NCBI GenBank assembly: GCA_029216955.1
Contig: JANAVB010003400.1
Location: 20,668,597 to 20,732,596, forward strand
Source of the DNA: Iris pallida
Lineage: Eukaryota; Streptophyta; Magnoliopsida; Asparagales; Iridaceae
Direction of reading: 5' to 3'
DNA: 64,000 nucleotides
Part shown: positions 11,149-21,898 of the stretch, piece by piece
Position numbering within the stretch: the stretch's first letter is position 1
Layout: each line of letters opens with the position of its first letter
Notes under the pieces: model-generated
Told to the model about the DNA's origin: nothing
Databases searched by the model: none
Seen by the model: the letters and a program-made list of their open reading frames with translations, nothing else
Translations under genes and position numbers: made by a program

Positions 11149-12288
11149 TTAAGAATCCGAGAATTCAAGAATGCCGAGCTCACGCCTCAAGATGTTAAAA
11201 CGGTCTTCAGCCAAAGGTTTAGTAAAAATATCTGCTAGTTGATGTTCAGTATTAATAAATGTTAAGCAAATATCCCCGTGTTGTTGATGATCACGTAGAA
11301 AATGATGTCTAACTTCTATGTGCTTTGTGCGTGAATGACAGATAGGGTTCTTAGTTAAATTAATTGCACTAGTGTTGTCACAGTATATAGGAACATTTGT
11401 ATAGTGCAGATTATAGTCCTCTAAGGTTTGCTTCATCCACAAAATTTGAGCACAACAACGTCCTGCGGCGATATACTCAGCCTCAGTTGTTGATAATGCT
11501 ACTGAATTTTGTTTCTTGCTAAACCAAGAGACTAGGGCTTTTCCCAAGAAATGACATGTACCACTGGTACTTTTACGGTCCACTTTGCATCCAGCAAAAT
11601 CCGCATCCGAGTAACCTATAAGGTCAAAGGATTTGGTTTTAGGATACCATAAGCCAACTGTAGAAGTTCCTTTAAGGTATCGGAAGATACGCTTAACGGC
11701 ACTAAAATGTGATTCCTTAGGGTTTGCCTGATATCGTGCACATATGCAAACACTAAACATAATATCAGGGCGACTAGCAGTTAAATATAATAGACTACCA
11801 ATCATACCTCGATACTTACGCTGATCAACAGGTTTGCCACTTTCATCAGTATCAAGCTTTGTAGCTGTAGCCATAGGCGTCCCAATTGGCTTCACATTCT
11901 CGAAGTTGTACTTCTTCAGTATGTCCTTCGTGTACTTGGCTTGGTTGATGAACGTTCCGTTTGAGTGTTGTTTGATTTGCAATCCAAGGAAGAAGTTCAG
12001 CTCTCCCATCATGCTCATTTCAAATTCACTCTGCATACACTTGGCAAATTCTTGACAAAGTTGTTCATTAGTAGAACCAAAGATGATGTCATCTACATAA
12101 ATTTGCACTAGAAGTATATCATTATTCAAAGATTTAATAAAAAGAGTAGTATCAATCTTGCCTTTTGAAAAACCATTATCAAGTAAGAAGGCGCTTAGGC
12201 GTTCATACCAAGCACGAGGTGCTTGTTTGAGTCCATAGAGTGCTTTCTTAAGCTTGAAGACGTGATCAGGTTTTTGAAAAATCTTCAA
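11149..12288 (-). CDS. pol: Sirevirus pol, part 2: reverse transcriptase and RNase H
   Basis: 379 residues carry the copia RT core, with the L-K-Q-A-P-R-A-W-Y block near residue 20 and the catalytic Y-V-D-D near residue 65. RNase H follows with D-A-D-F-A-G, T-E-A-E-Y and D-N-T-S-A motifs. The ORF overlaps the end of pol part 1 in another frame. A run of five T residues (minus strand, near 12277) puts the two parts out of frame, so pol is interrupted inside RT. The nominal Met start is only the first in-frame ATG and is unlikely to be a real start. Either a recent 1-base insertion or a sequencing error in a homopolymer would explain it. Confidence 0.85.
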   Translation of the reverse strand: MKIFQKPDHVFKLKKALYGLKQAPRAWYERLSAFLLDNGFSKGKIDTTLFIKSLNNDILLVQIYVDDIIFGSTNEQLCQEFAKCMQSEFEMSMMGELNFFLGLQIKQHSNGTFINQAKYTKDILKKYNFENVKPIGTPMATATKLDTDESGKPVDQRKYRGMIGSLLYLTASRPDIMFSVCICARYQANPKESHFSAVKRIFRYLKGTSTVGLWYPKTKSFDLIGYSDADFAGCKVDRKSTSGTCHFLGKALVSWFSKKQNSVALSTTEAEYIAAGRCCAQILWMKQTLEDYNLHYTNVPIYCDNTSAINLTKNPICHSRTKHIEVRHHFLRDHQQHGDICLTFINTEHQLADIFTKPLAEDRFNILRRELGILEFSDS

Positions 12289-14251
12289 AACCAGGGGGTT
12301 GTTTCACAAAAACTTCTTCTTTTAAAAATCCATTTAAAAATGCGCTTTTCACGTCCATTTGAAAAAGTTTGAAATCATTAAAACAAGCAAAAGCGCAAAA
12401 CATGCGAAGGGCTTCTAGTCTAGCAACAGGAGCATAGGTCTCATCATAATCAATTCCTTCTTCTTGATTATAACCTTGTGCAACTAGACGTGCTTTGTTG
12501 CGTAGAACTTGACCATCTTTACTAAGTTTATTTCGGAACACCCATTTGGTACCAATTATCGATTGACCAATAGGTTTAGGAACGAGTTCCCAAACTTGGT
12601 TTCTCTCAAATTGATTAAGTTCCTCTTGCATGGCAGAAATCCAAAATTCATCAGAAAAAGCCTCATCAACATTCTTAGGTTCTATTTGAGAAATAAATGC
12701 TACATTAGCTGCTACCTCAGAATCTCTAAGAGATGAACGAGTACTTACACCTTTGGATACATCACCTATTATGAGAGTTTCTGGATGATCTGGTTTGAAT
12801 CTTAATGATTCGAATCTTTGGGCCATACCTTTCACAAGGCTCTTCTCAGTTCCTGCATCTTCAGGACTTTTATCGGTTCTTGCCTCTTGGGTAGGATCTT
12901 TCTCAGAACTCTTCTTTGTCTTTGTAGGTGCATCTTCATCATCACTGTCGCTAGATCTATGACTATTCAACTCATCAAAGGTAACATTAACACTTTCTTC
13001 AACAATCAAAGATCTTTTATTGAAAATTCTATATCCTTTACTCTTAGCAGCATATCCGAGAAATATCCCGTCATCTGCTTTCAAGTCGAACTTACCCAAG
13101 TTATCCTTGGTGTTCAGGATGAAACAGCGACAACCAAAAACTTTAAAATAAGATATGTTTGGAATTCTTCCAAACCAAAGCTCATATGGTGTTTTCTTCG
13201 ATATAGGTCGAATTAACACCCTATTTAAAATATGACAGGCTGTACTAACAGCTTCTGTCCAAAAATATTTAGGAAGATTATGCTGATTAAGCATGACTCT
13301 AGCCATTTCGCTTAGAGTACGATTCTTCCGCTCCACAACACCATTCTGTTGGGGAGTTCTAGGACAAGAAAATTCGTGGTAGTATCCACTATCATCACAG
13401 AACTTTTTGAAATCAGTATTTTCGAATTCGCCACCATGATCACTTCGGATACGAGTAATCATGAAGCCTTTTTCGTTTTGAACCTTTTTACAAAATATCT
13501 GAAATTCAAAAATTGCATCACTTTTGTTTGATAAAAAGTAAACCCATGTAAAACGAGAGAAATCATCAACAATGACAAAAGCATAGAGTTTACCGCCAAG
13601 ACTAGCGACTCTACTAGGACCAAATAAATCCATATAAATCAACTGCAAAGGTCTCGAAGTACTTACAGCGTTGATGGATTTAAAAGATGACCTATGTGCT
13701 TTGTTCTTTTCACAGTCAGCACATACCATGTCTCTCTTGAATGGAATTTCTGGGAGTCCTTTTACCAACTTCTTTGTGTTCAGGCGTGAGATAGTATCCA
13801 TGTTTGCATGTCCTAGTCTCATGTGCCATAGCCAGCTTTCATTTTGATTGGCTACTAGACACCTTCCTGCATTATTAGTATTCTCCAAAAAGAAAACATA
13901 TATATTGTCTTCTCTAATCCCTTTATATATGGGATCACCCGATGACATATCATATATAGTACATTTATCTTTCACAAAATTGATACCATAACCATTATCT
14001 GCCAAGTGACTTATGCTCAATAGGTTATGTTTCAATTCGGTTACTAGACAAACATCTTTTATTATAGGGTAAGGAGACATACCTACAGTGCCATTACCTA
14101 TAATGTCACCTCTCAAGTTATTTCCGAAGGAGACGTATCCTTCTTTCTTCATCGATAGCGTAGCGAATAAAGATGCATCACCAGTCATGTGTCGCGAACA
14201 TCCGCTATCGAGGATCCATTTGCTTCTAGCATGAGAGGGTTGAGGGTCCAC
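12266..14251 (-). CDS. pol: Sirevirus pol, part 1: protease, integrase, start of RT
   Basis: 661 residues. A pepsin-like protease motif W-I-L-D-S-G-C-S lies at about residues 12-19. The integrase HHCC zinc region has W-L-W-H-M-R-L-G-H and C-A-D-C (about residues 140-180). The DDE core shows D in Y-M-D-L-F-G-P, D in S-D-H-G-G-E-F and E in N-G-V-V-E-R-K. A charged, variable linker (about 430-490) is followed by the RT N-terminus from about residue 560. It overlaps the gag 3' end by 26 bases in a different frame. It ends early in RT at the frameshift described for part 2. Confidence 0.88.
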   Translation of the reverse strand: MDPQPSHARSKWILDSGCSRHMTGDASLFATLSMKKEGYVSFGNNLRGDIIGNGTVGMSPYPIIKDVCLVTELKHNLLSISHLADNGYGINFVKDKCTIYDMSSGDPIYKGIREDNIYVFFLENTNNAGRCLVANQNESWLWHMRLGHANMDTISRLNTKKLVKGLPEIPFKRDMVCADCEKNKAHRSSFKSINAVSTSRPLQLIYMDLFGPSRVASLGGKLYAFVIVDDFSRFTWVYFLSNKSDAIFEFQIFCKKVQNEKGFMITRIRSDHGGEFENTDFKKFCDDSGYYHEFSCPRTPQQNGVVERKNRTLSEMARVMLNQHNLPKYFWTEAVSTACHILNRVLIRPISKKTPYELWFGRIPNISYFKVFGCRCFILNTKDNLGKFDLKADDGIFLGYAAKSKGYRIFNKRSLIVEESVNVTFDELNSHRSSDSDDEDAPTKTKKSSEKDPTQEARTDKSPEDAGTEKSLVKGMAQRFESLRFKPDHPETLIIGDVSKGVSTRSSLRDSEVAANVAFISQIEPKNVDEAFSDEFWISAMQEELNQFERNQVWELVPKPIGQSIIGTKWVFRNKLSKDGQVLRNKARLVAQGYNQEEGIDYDETYAPVARLEALRMFCAFACFNDFKLFQMDVKSAFLNGFLKEEVFVKQPPGFEDFSKT

Positions 14252-16052
14252 CTACAAAACAAGTAGATGAATCCTTTGGTACCCATTTTCTGAAGGGTCC
14301 ATGCTGATTAGCTTTAGGTCTCCAGACTAAAGTATGGTTATCAACAAGTTTTCTTGCAAGACAATATTGTGATATATGACCATGTGTACCACAATACGTG
14401 CAAGTCAGTTTAGAACCAGATGAGGTTGAAACTGAGTTCACATGCTTGTTTGGTTTCTTGGAGAACCTATAAGTGAAAGCATGATGATATTCGTGTTTCT
14501 TATGTGCTTTCTTGTTCTTAGTCCTCTTAGGTGTATGCTTAGCATTAGGACTAAAATTAGGCTCTGTCACAGGCATTGCCTGTTTGCCTAACTTGATTTC
14601 TAACTTTTTAGAAATCGCAATAGACTCTTCATATTTAGCAGTCATAACTGAGAGTCTGTGTTCTGTTACTAAGTGCATTCTCTTCTCTGTGTCATACAGT
14701 TTTTGCATCTTACCATAATCTCTTTCTTTCTTTTGAATAGTGAGGATAGCCTCATGATAGTCTACCTTGAGTTTGGCTATCTCTTCCGTGTTACCGGTAG
14801 TAGATGTCTCTTTAATATCTTGAAGAAGATTAGACAATCTAGCTATCTCGGCTGTGTGTGCCTTTATCTCTTTTCGAGATTGCTTATACTTGTCGAGCAC
14901 AATTTTGTGATCTTCAAGTAAATCGCTAAAGGCAGTCTCTAGTTCATCAAAAGTAAACTCATCAAACAGAGGATTAGATGATACCTTTTCGAATGCCATA
15001 AGACAAACATTTGCATTGTTGCAGGGTCTGTCTTCTTCTTCTGAGTCACTGGTATCACTCTCGTGCCAGATGCTTGTGTTGGCATACTTTCGGCCAGATG
15101 TGGATCTTCTGTTTGATCTTGACCGATCATATGGACTGCTCTTCTTGGTAGCTGGACAGTCCTTCTTCATGTGCCCTAATTTCTTGCACCCGAAGCATAT
15201 TGTCTCGTCTTCATTGCTTTCTTGGATGTCTTTCTTCTTTCTGCTTGTGAACTTTAGATATTTCTTGAAGTTCTTCACAAGTAAGGCACGTTCATCACCA
15301 CTTGATGATTCTTCATCTGAATCATTGCATGTTGATTTTCTTGCTTGAGCTTTGAAGGCGATAGTCTTTTCCTTTGGTGTGGCCTCTTCAAAGTCTTGCA
15401 AGTCGAGCTCATGAGTCATCAACTTGCCCATCAGTGTTTCTAGAGTCATCGTGGTGAGATCGTTTCCTTCAATGATTGCTGTGGCTTTTGGATTCCAGTT
15501 CTTTGCTAGAGCCCGCAGCACTTTCCTAATCTTCTCATGGTTGCTGTAATCTTTACCAAGAGATTGAAGGGGATTAGTTATATCAAGGAAACGGGTAAAC
15601 ATCTGTGTAATTGACTCACCAGGTTTTATTTTAAAAGATTCATATTCCTGAGTCAGTCTACTGATTTTGGATTCCTTGACTTGGGAAGTCCCTTCATGGG
15701 TTACCTCAAGGAGTTTCCAAATTTCATGAGACGTCTTACAGGTAGAAACTCTATTGAACTCTGTTTTGTCAATTGCACAGAATAGTGCATTGATGGCTCG
15801 AGCATCAAGACTAGCCTTTGCTTTTTCAGCATCGGTGTATTTGTCATGCGGCTTTTCCATAAGAATACCTTCAACCACTGTAGGTGGTGGTTTCTTATAT
15901 CCATCAATGACTATTGACCATAAATCAAAATCTAGAGACTTTAGAAAGAAAGTCATACGTGTTTTCCAGTATGTATAGTTTGTTCCATCAAATAGGGGAG
16001 GTCTATTTGTGGATTGCCCTTCACCGTTGAATATAGATTTCACGGCTGCCAT
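14226..16052 (-). CDS. gag: Sirevirus gag polyprotein
   Basis: 608 residues beginning M-A-A-V-K-S-I-F, 37 bases downstream of the primer site, so this start is likely. The N-terminus has the copia gag signature [12 protein letters not shown] (about residues 18-29). A CCHC knuckle [14 protein letters not shown] lies near residue 284, a heptad-rich coiled-coil stretch at about 370-490, and a second knuckle [14 protein letters not shown] near 550. The size and two knuckles fit Sirevirus gag, the structural protein of virus-like particles. It terminates with TAG at 14226-14228 while pol continues in another frame. Confidence 0.9.
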   Translation of the reverse strand: MAAVKSIFNGEGQSTNRPPLFDGTNYTYWKTRMTFFLKSLDFDLWSIVIDGYKKPPPTVVEGILMEKPHDKYTDAEKAKASLDARAINALFCAIDKTEFNRVSTCKTSHEIWKLLEVTHEGTSQVKESKISRLTQEYESFKIKPGESITQMFTRFLDITNPLQSLGKDYSNHEKIRKVLRALAKNWNPKATAIIEGNDLTTMTLETLMGKLMTHELDLQDFEEATPKEKTIAFKAQARKSTCNDSDEESSSGDERALLVKNFKKYLKFTSRKKKDIQESNEDETICFGCKKLGHMKKDCPATKKSSPYDRSRSNRRSTSGRKYANTSIWHESDTSDSEEEDRPCNNANVCLMAFEKVSSNPLFDEFTFDELETAFSDLLEDHKIVLDKYKQSRKEIKAHTAEIARLSNLLQDIKETSTTGNTEEIAKLKVDYHEAILTIQKKERDYGKMQKLYDTEKRMHLVTEHRLSVMTAKYEESIAISKKLEIKLGKQAMPVTEPNFSPNAKHTPKRTKNKKAHKKHEYHHAFTYRFSKKPNKHVNSVSTSSGSKLTCTYCGTHGHISQYCLARKLVDNHTLVWRPKANQHGPFRKWVPKDSSTCFVGGPSTLSC

Positions 16053-16089
16053 ATATATACTCTCTAGGATATGTTATATAAGAATATAA

Positions 16090-16104
16090 CCTGCTCTGAT
16101 ACCA
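16090..16104 (-). promoter_or_regulatory. Primer-binding site (initiator Met tRNA type)
   Basis: TGGTATCAGAGCAGG on the minus strand, two bases inside the 5' LTR boundary at 16107, matches the complement of the 3' end of initiator Met tRNA used by most plant copia elements. Confidence 0.93.
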
Positions 16105-16106
16105 AT

Positions 16107-17240
16107 TGTAGGATCGTTGAGCACTTCTAGAGGGGGGGTGAATAGAGTGCGTGTGTGCAGCGGAAATAAAATCACCAATTAAAAAATTAAACTATGGCAA
16201 TGATGTAAGAGCAGTAAATAAAGATAGGAGAATCAAACTCAGTAACACAGCGATGTATACTGGTATCCCTCTGAGAGGACTAATCCAGTCTCGAGTACTC
16301 TTGCTCGATGTTAATCCACTAAAGGCACAAGCTTTAACTGTGTGCTTGCAACTCTTACACCACCGTGCTTGTTGACGAGTGCACGACCAACTCCAACACA
16401 CACCGTGCTTGGTGACGAGCGCACGACCAGCTCCACAACTGGAATAGTTGTTGAAACTTGACGACCTCTTTACAACTCTGAATAACCAAAAGACTTCTAA
16501 ATCGAATGTGATAGTACTGGCTTTTGGCTAAGAGAAGTATAGGTGAGATTTGAAATTCTTAGATCACTTAGAAAACACTTGAGATGAAATAGAGAAGAGA
16601 TGAAGAATGAATTGATGTTTTGAAATGAAAAGTTCTTCTCTATTTATAGGTGTTTTCACCAACCGAACTCGGGCAGAACTCGGGCAGAGTTCGGATGCAA
16701 ATATCTCGCAAAATAGCCGTTGCTCGCAGATTTGGAGGCAACTGAAGTTTGAATACAAACTGACCGAACTCGGTCAGAATTCGGGCCGAACTCGGGCCGA
16801 ACTCGGCTGTGAGTTCTGTCAGGAGATATTGTAAATTCTTTTTATAAAAACAATTTTGAAACATGTTTTTGGTAATTTGTAAAATCATTTGAAAAGGAAT
16901 ATTTTCGAAATATATTTTTGAAATATTTGTAATCGAAAATATGAAGGGTAAAAAATAAGTTTAGAGAAAGGAGAATAATTTTAACCCTAAGCCAGTAATA
17001 CCATACTTGATTTTACAAAGAAATTCCTAGACTCAATAAAGTGTAAAAATACAGAATAAAAGTAGAAAATGAGTCTTCAGAATTTTTGATGACTTTGACG
17101 CTTGGATTTATGCAGTACATCGTCCGTTGAATAAGATTTCATGTATCCTGAAATAGTTAGCAGCATTGTCTATATTTTGTATATGGACTAAAGTGTAAGT
17201 CGATTATCGAAATCGGGTGTGACCATGGAATGGGCCAACA
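16107..17240 (-). repeat. 5' LTR of Sirevirus
   Basis: 1134 bp, bounded by TGTAGG and CCAACA in plus-strand reading and followed by target duplication GAATT. It carries the promoter described separately. Short ORFs inside (16151-16888) are duplicated in the other LTR and show no domain. Confidence 0.95.
16641..16806 (-). promoter_or_regulatory. Sirevirus LTR promoter: TATA box with palindrome cluster
   Basis: On the minus strand CTATAAATAG overlaps 16648-16641. Immediately upstream lie CCGAACTCGG copies at 16663-16672, 16764-16773, 16786-16795 and 16797-16806, plus near copies (CAGAACTCGG, AGAGTTCGG). CCGA-NN-TCGG is an inverted repeat. Clusters of conserved palindromes upstream of the core promoter are known in Sirevirus LTRs. 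Transcription would start about 30 bases downstream, near 16610. Confidence 0.7.
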
Positions 17241-17245
17241 GAATT

Positions 17246-18547
17246 GACCCTGTTTGACCAGAGTTGACCAGTTGACCCAAAGTCAACTATAAGTCAACAC
17301 TTGACCTAGTTTGACTAGATTATTGGCCGAAGTTGACCTAGAGTTGTTTTGACTTAGAAGAACCTAGGATAAAATAGATTTCTTGTAGAGATTTATTTAT
17401 TACAACTTGAACACCTTGTAACATGTGTTGCTTTAAATAGGACTCTGTGGCTTCAGTTGGACCCCTATACTTATTAGCTGTTCAGGTTATCAGGCGAGTA
17501 CATTCTCTGATCATTTCATATCCTGTTTAGAATTATTTTCTGCATTAAATTATTTTACTTGTACTGTCACGTTGGTCACACGGATTGGTACTATATGCAT
17601 CCTTTCTTGAGATGTTATCCTTAGGGAGCATTGGGTACTTCATGTTCTGTGCGTCTCACTTACATGGCGTATCACTATGCTTTATTGGTTCATTGATCAC
17701 TTGTGACATGTACTCTCATGAACACAGAGTCTTCCTTGAATCCTTATCCCATTTATTGGGTTTCCTAGAATCCCCATTTATGGGACATCCATGTATCACC
17801 CTTCGGGGGCCTTTGCATGGAATTATAACATAACCTGGTTGGATCCTTGTGTATTGATTGGGGGTACGGGGGAGTAGAAATAGACATGTGAATACTATCC
17901 AAGTAGTGTAGCATCAGAATCTCTTCCATAGTGTAGCATCAGAATCTCCTATGTCATTTACATGTCTATATTGTACTCTGACTCACTAGCCACTATTAGT
18001 CTTTATTTATAGTAGATATTTCTATTACAGCTCTCTCTCTGTTTACATACTGTATTTCTTTCAGTACCTGTATCTTACTTTACTGCATGATTATATTTTC
18101 TAACCTGCTATGAACTGTTGAGATGTATTGTGCTCGCTCCTGTCCTGACTGGACATGTTGATAAATTTTACAGATAGCCTGGGATTGCCTGCTAGCCTAG
18201 AGGAGACACAGTAGAGGTTGTTTAGATAGTTATTTCTATTGCCTGGAGTTGTAGTATTTATGGATTACTGTATATTGAGATTTGAGATATATTTCTGGGT
18301 TTGTGTATTTTAGACACTTAGATTTCTCTCTGCTGTATCTCTTTTGGATTTCATGTCTTATCTATCCTTATCATGCTCTACCTTAGATGTGATTGAGACT
18401 GTATCTGTTATGTCACCCCCATTCGGGGAGTATAAACTGTTTATCCTTATACTGCTAGATGCATAAGACCTAGGACAGCGTTCTACCGCCGACACTGCGA
18501 CGTAGGCTGGGCGTTGTTACGTTCTCGTGCCCTTACAGGTCGTGACA
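17246..18547 (+). repeat. Repeat family A, right part
   Basis: Continues family A after the Sirevirus target duplication. It begins with TTGACC/GTCAAC-rich sequence also seen in B (about 20500). It shares TACATTCTCTGAT (17499-17511) with B (20721-20733) and C (30880-30892, inverted). It ends with a GTAGGCTGGGCGTTG...GTCGTGACA segment at 18547 that matches the ends of B (21898) and C (29957). The pattern suggests an LTR or solo LTR of a Ty3/gypsy-like family. No coding sequence is visible. Confidence 0.6.
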
Positions 18548-18633
18548 ATCGCATTGAATCAGTCTTTCCATAACTGACTTGTAGTCTGCACAATTAGCGG
18601 AGCCCTCCATGCGGCAGCAGCAACAGCAGCCTG

Positions 18634-18780
18634 GCCGCATGGGCCGCATGGACCGCATAGACCGCATGAGCCGCATGAACCGTATGAACCGCATGAACCG
18701 CATGGACCGCATGAGCCGCACGAGCCGCATGGACCACATGAGCCGCATGAGCCGCATAAGACCACATATGAGACGCATGA
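18634..18780 (+). repeat. 9-bp minisatellite, GCATGRNCC unit
   Basis: About 15 units of a 9-bp repeat (GCATGGACC, GCATGAACC, GCATGAGCC variants). Because 9 is a multiple of 3, it keeps ORFs open on both strands (M-N-R-M-D-R pattern), but these are translations of the repeat. Confidence 0.85.
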
Positions 18781-19546
18781 CTGCTGACGTGCTAAGTGCA
18801 AAGTGCACCAACAAAACGCCACATTACGCCTCATGAGCCCATGAGCCCGAGCCCGAGTCCGAGTCTCTAAGCCCCTTTGGGGTTTAGCTCCAAATGGAAT
18901 TAATCCAAGAGAATGACAAATGCATTAATGCTTAATCCTTGGAGCCTTATTCTTACCTCCTAGTAAAATCACCCACATGGTTCTCTCCTTAGGGTCACCA
19001 CCCTATGTGCATCTCTCAACAACACAACCAAGTATATATGTTGAGATAACTCATGGTGCATTTTCGATGTGGGACTAAACTTTTACAAGGCATGTTGAGA
19101 GCAAGCTCTCTCCATGTAAAGAAAGCACCAACATATGTGTTGGTGTGCCTATATGTGTACTTGAGTGTGTGTCAAGTATACAAGTGGTGCCTACATGTAT
19201 GTGTGTGTGTGACACTCATAGAAGTGTTTGAGAGTGTCATTGAGTGTTGTGTGTATATGTAGTGTACTGTCATGAGTGGTAGGGTGTCATGTATACTTGT
19301 GTGTGTGTGTAATGTGTTAGTGTGCTATGGTTGAGAGGACTTGTATGTGTAGGTGACCATGTGTGCCAATTAGTCATTGTATGTAGAGAAGTATATGTGT
19401 AGTATTGTATGTGGGAGTGCCAAGGGGATGGGAATCCATGTGTAAACTGGAAATCCCTGTGACAGTAGGAAGAGTATAGAGATGGGAATGTTAAGTGAGT
19501 GCATGTGCAGAGGGGGAAAACTGTCACGTGATAGTAGGAAAGTATA

Positions 19547-19547
<1 letters not shown>

Positions 19548-19613
<66 letters not shown>
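19548..19613. repeat. (TG)33 microsatellite
   Basis: Uninterrupted TG dinucleotides for 66 bases. Confidence 0.97.
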
Positions 19614-19614
<1 letters not shown>

Positions 19615-20128
19615 TACACACACATGAGTGTCTATGTGAGGAAGAAGAGGGACTGAACAGTGATGCAATGTATGTATGTGTATGTTAACTATAGAGTATT
19701 GTGTGCGCCCCTAAGTGACAGAGTAGTATGTGCTATTGTTAGGCAAGGGGGGTGTGTAGGATGCCATATGTGTGTCCCTATGTGGTTGTGTCAATATGTA
19801 GTGTAGGGTGTAGTATATACCTGTGTAATGTGTATAGGAGTAGTGACATGAGTGTCCATTGAGGGTATACTGTCAGTAAGAGTTAGAGAATTAGTGTGTG
19901 TATGTGTATATGTTACACACACATGAGTGTGCTTGTGCAGGTCAGTGTGTGGTAGCTTGGCCACTGTAGCAGTGTGCAGGGACAACTACACACACAGGTA
20001 AGGGTTTTGTGCCCTTGGCAGGTATGAAAATTCCTGCCTACATCAATATACAGTTGGGGTAATCCGCTGTCTGCAGGGGCCCCCACATGTACAGGGATTC
20101 CACAGGATTGGGGTGGTGTGTGTGCAAT

Positions 20129-20129
<1 letters not shown>

Positions 20130-20180
<51 letters not shown>
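20130..20180. repeat. (CG)n(CA)n microsatellite
   Basis: A short GCGCGCGC run passes into about 21 CA units. Alternating purine/pyrimidine sequence of this kind can adopt Z-DNA. Confidence 0.95.
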
Positions 20181-20185
<5 letters not shown>

Positions 20186-20469
20186 TGTGTAGTGATGGGG
20201 TAAGCCATGTTACACAGCTTGAGGGGTTTGTACCCAGTTTACACAGGTATGGGGACTTCCTCCTAGGTGCAGGAGGTTTTGCACAGCATCATAAGAGGGT
20301 CTTGGGAGTAGGGTAATATCCATAGGGCTTTACCTATATGTTGAATAGGTAACTTAGAATAGGGTAAAGGGTAAATGAGTAGGGTATCCCAAGATTCCCT
20401 ATGACTAGGTAAATGACCAAATAGAGACTAGGATAGCCTAGTATAGGTTGGGTTACCTTGTTATGACAA

Positions 20470-21898
20470 GGTAATGACCTAGAAACCTAGTCTTGACCTA
20501 ATTTGACCAAGGTTGACTAGTTTGACCCTAAAAGTCAACCTATAAGTTAAATTAACCTAGTTTGACCATCGGGATCTAGTATTGATCTAGAATGCATATT
20601 TTATCTTAGATATCCATGTTTAAAACATCAGAACACAAATTAACATGTATAACTCATATTTAGGTCTTGTGATTCCACTTTGGACCTCGATTCATATTTC
20701 TTGTTAAGGACCACAGACGATACATTCTCTGATAGTTTTTATTACCTTGATAATTTCTACAAATTCAGTTGTAGTATTTTATTTGATTTCTGATACGAGG
20801 ATACATGAACTAATATACTTTGGATCCCGTCATGAGATGTTATTTCCCTGGTGGACCCTGTACATGACTTGTGTTCTTCTTGCTTGTTCATGTATAGACA
20901 CCGATTCAGGAGTGCACTGGCCCCCTACTTCATGAATCCCATGTCGTAACGTGATATGGTTGGATCCATTATACTATTCGGGAGATTGTGGAAGTATTAG
21001 AGTTTATGTGATCATACCCAAACTACTTATGCATAGCTCACCCTCACCACATACAGGGTGTAGCCTTAACTTATATTTAACTTGTGCATAGCTTTTTATG
21101 AATGGCCGGCCTGCCATTACTTGTACTTGTGCATAATCAGTTATATGGAATAGCCTGATCCCATCCCAAGATGATCACTTAACACTCTAATATCTCAAGG
21201 CACCATTTAGCTTATATGATATATTCTGATTATATGTTACACTATATTCCTGATTTACTTACATGTTCACATTACCATGATATGATTACATGTTTATCCT
21301 ATACTTCTTACTGCTCAGTTTTGTTATCTATCATGTATCTCATTTACATACTGTTGATTTATAGAACTTGTCAATTTAGTGAAACTGTTGTTAGTGTTTT
21401 TACTTCACTCCAATCCTTGCTGGATAATATTTTTCAGATGACTTTTGTCCGACTTACTATGGATCAGGGATAGATGAGGACGTTGCTCAAGAGTTTTCTG
21501 TGGAGCTGGTTCTCGTAGAGGATGCACCTCCAGTAGTGACTTAGTTATTAGCTTGGTTTTGCTGGATTTGTCTCCAGATTGCATTAGGTCTGTTATATTA
21601 TTCCAGGATATGTATTTATTGATTTAGCCTTCTAGACTTATTTGTGTTGTTACTCCTGCTACTATTCAGTTTTTATCTTCATTATCTTCTATCTACATCG
21701 TGCTTTATCTTCCTTAAATCATATGATTGAGTTATATTACAGATGTCATATTATTCTCCATGTAGAGATGATAGGTTATATTTCATATATGTTAGATGTT
21801 AGATATTACATATGACTTATTCAGCGTTCTACCGATGATACTCATAGGCTGGACGTACCCACGTGCTCCTGCCCCTAAACAAGGTGCGAGTCGTAACA
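20470..21898 (+). repeat. Repeat family B (relative of A)
   Basis: Shares with A the TTGACC-rich start and TACATTCTCTGAT (20721-20733). With C (inverted) it shares CGTCATGAGATGTTAT near 20829 and GACACCGATTC near 20897. It ends with AGCGTTCTACCG...GTCGTAACA at 21898, like A. Only the distal portion of the family is present. No protein-coding content is visible. Confidence 0.55.

Larger units (their letters stand above)
7895..17240 (-). mobile_element. Ty1/copia Sirevirus, near intact, 9346 bp
   Basis: The two LTRs (7895-9028 and 16107-17240) are both 1134 bp and differ at six positions by eye. The Met-type primer site lies next to the right LTR and the polypurine tract next to the left LTR, so the element reads on the minus strand. 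Order in sense: gag with two zinc knuckles, protease, integrase, RT, RNase H, then an extra 3' ORF. Integrase before RT is the copia order. The long gag with coiled coil, the second knuckle, repeated polypurine tracts and a 3' extra ORF point to the Sirevirus (SIRE/Maximus) lineage. At 1.3e-8 substitutions per site per year (assumed rate), 0.5% LTR divergence suggests about 0.2 million years. Confidence 0.9.
18781..20470. other. Non-coding TG/CA-rich spacer
   Basis: No gene is seen. It includes a block common in plant repeats (about 18890-19110, ending TCGATGTGGGACTAAAC). A TG-rich stretch (19120-20180) has related blocks such as ACACACACATGAGTGT at about 19615 and 19914. The last 130 bp is rich in AGGTAA/TAGGGTA motifs. 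ORFs here follow the dinucleotide repeats. Confidence 0.6.

Noticed and set aside
16090..16104. tRNA gene fragment
   Set aside because: It is only the primer-binding complement of a tRNA end; no cloverleaf or internal promoter boxes surround it.
18609..18836. 75-codon ORF rich in M-x-R
   Set aside because: Translation of a 9-bp minisatellite.
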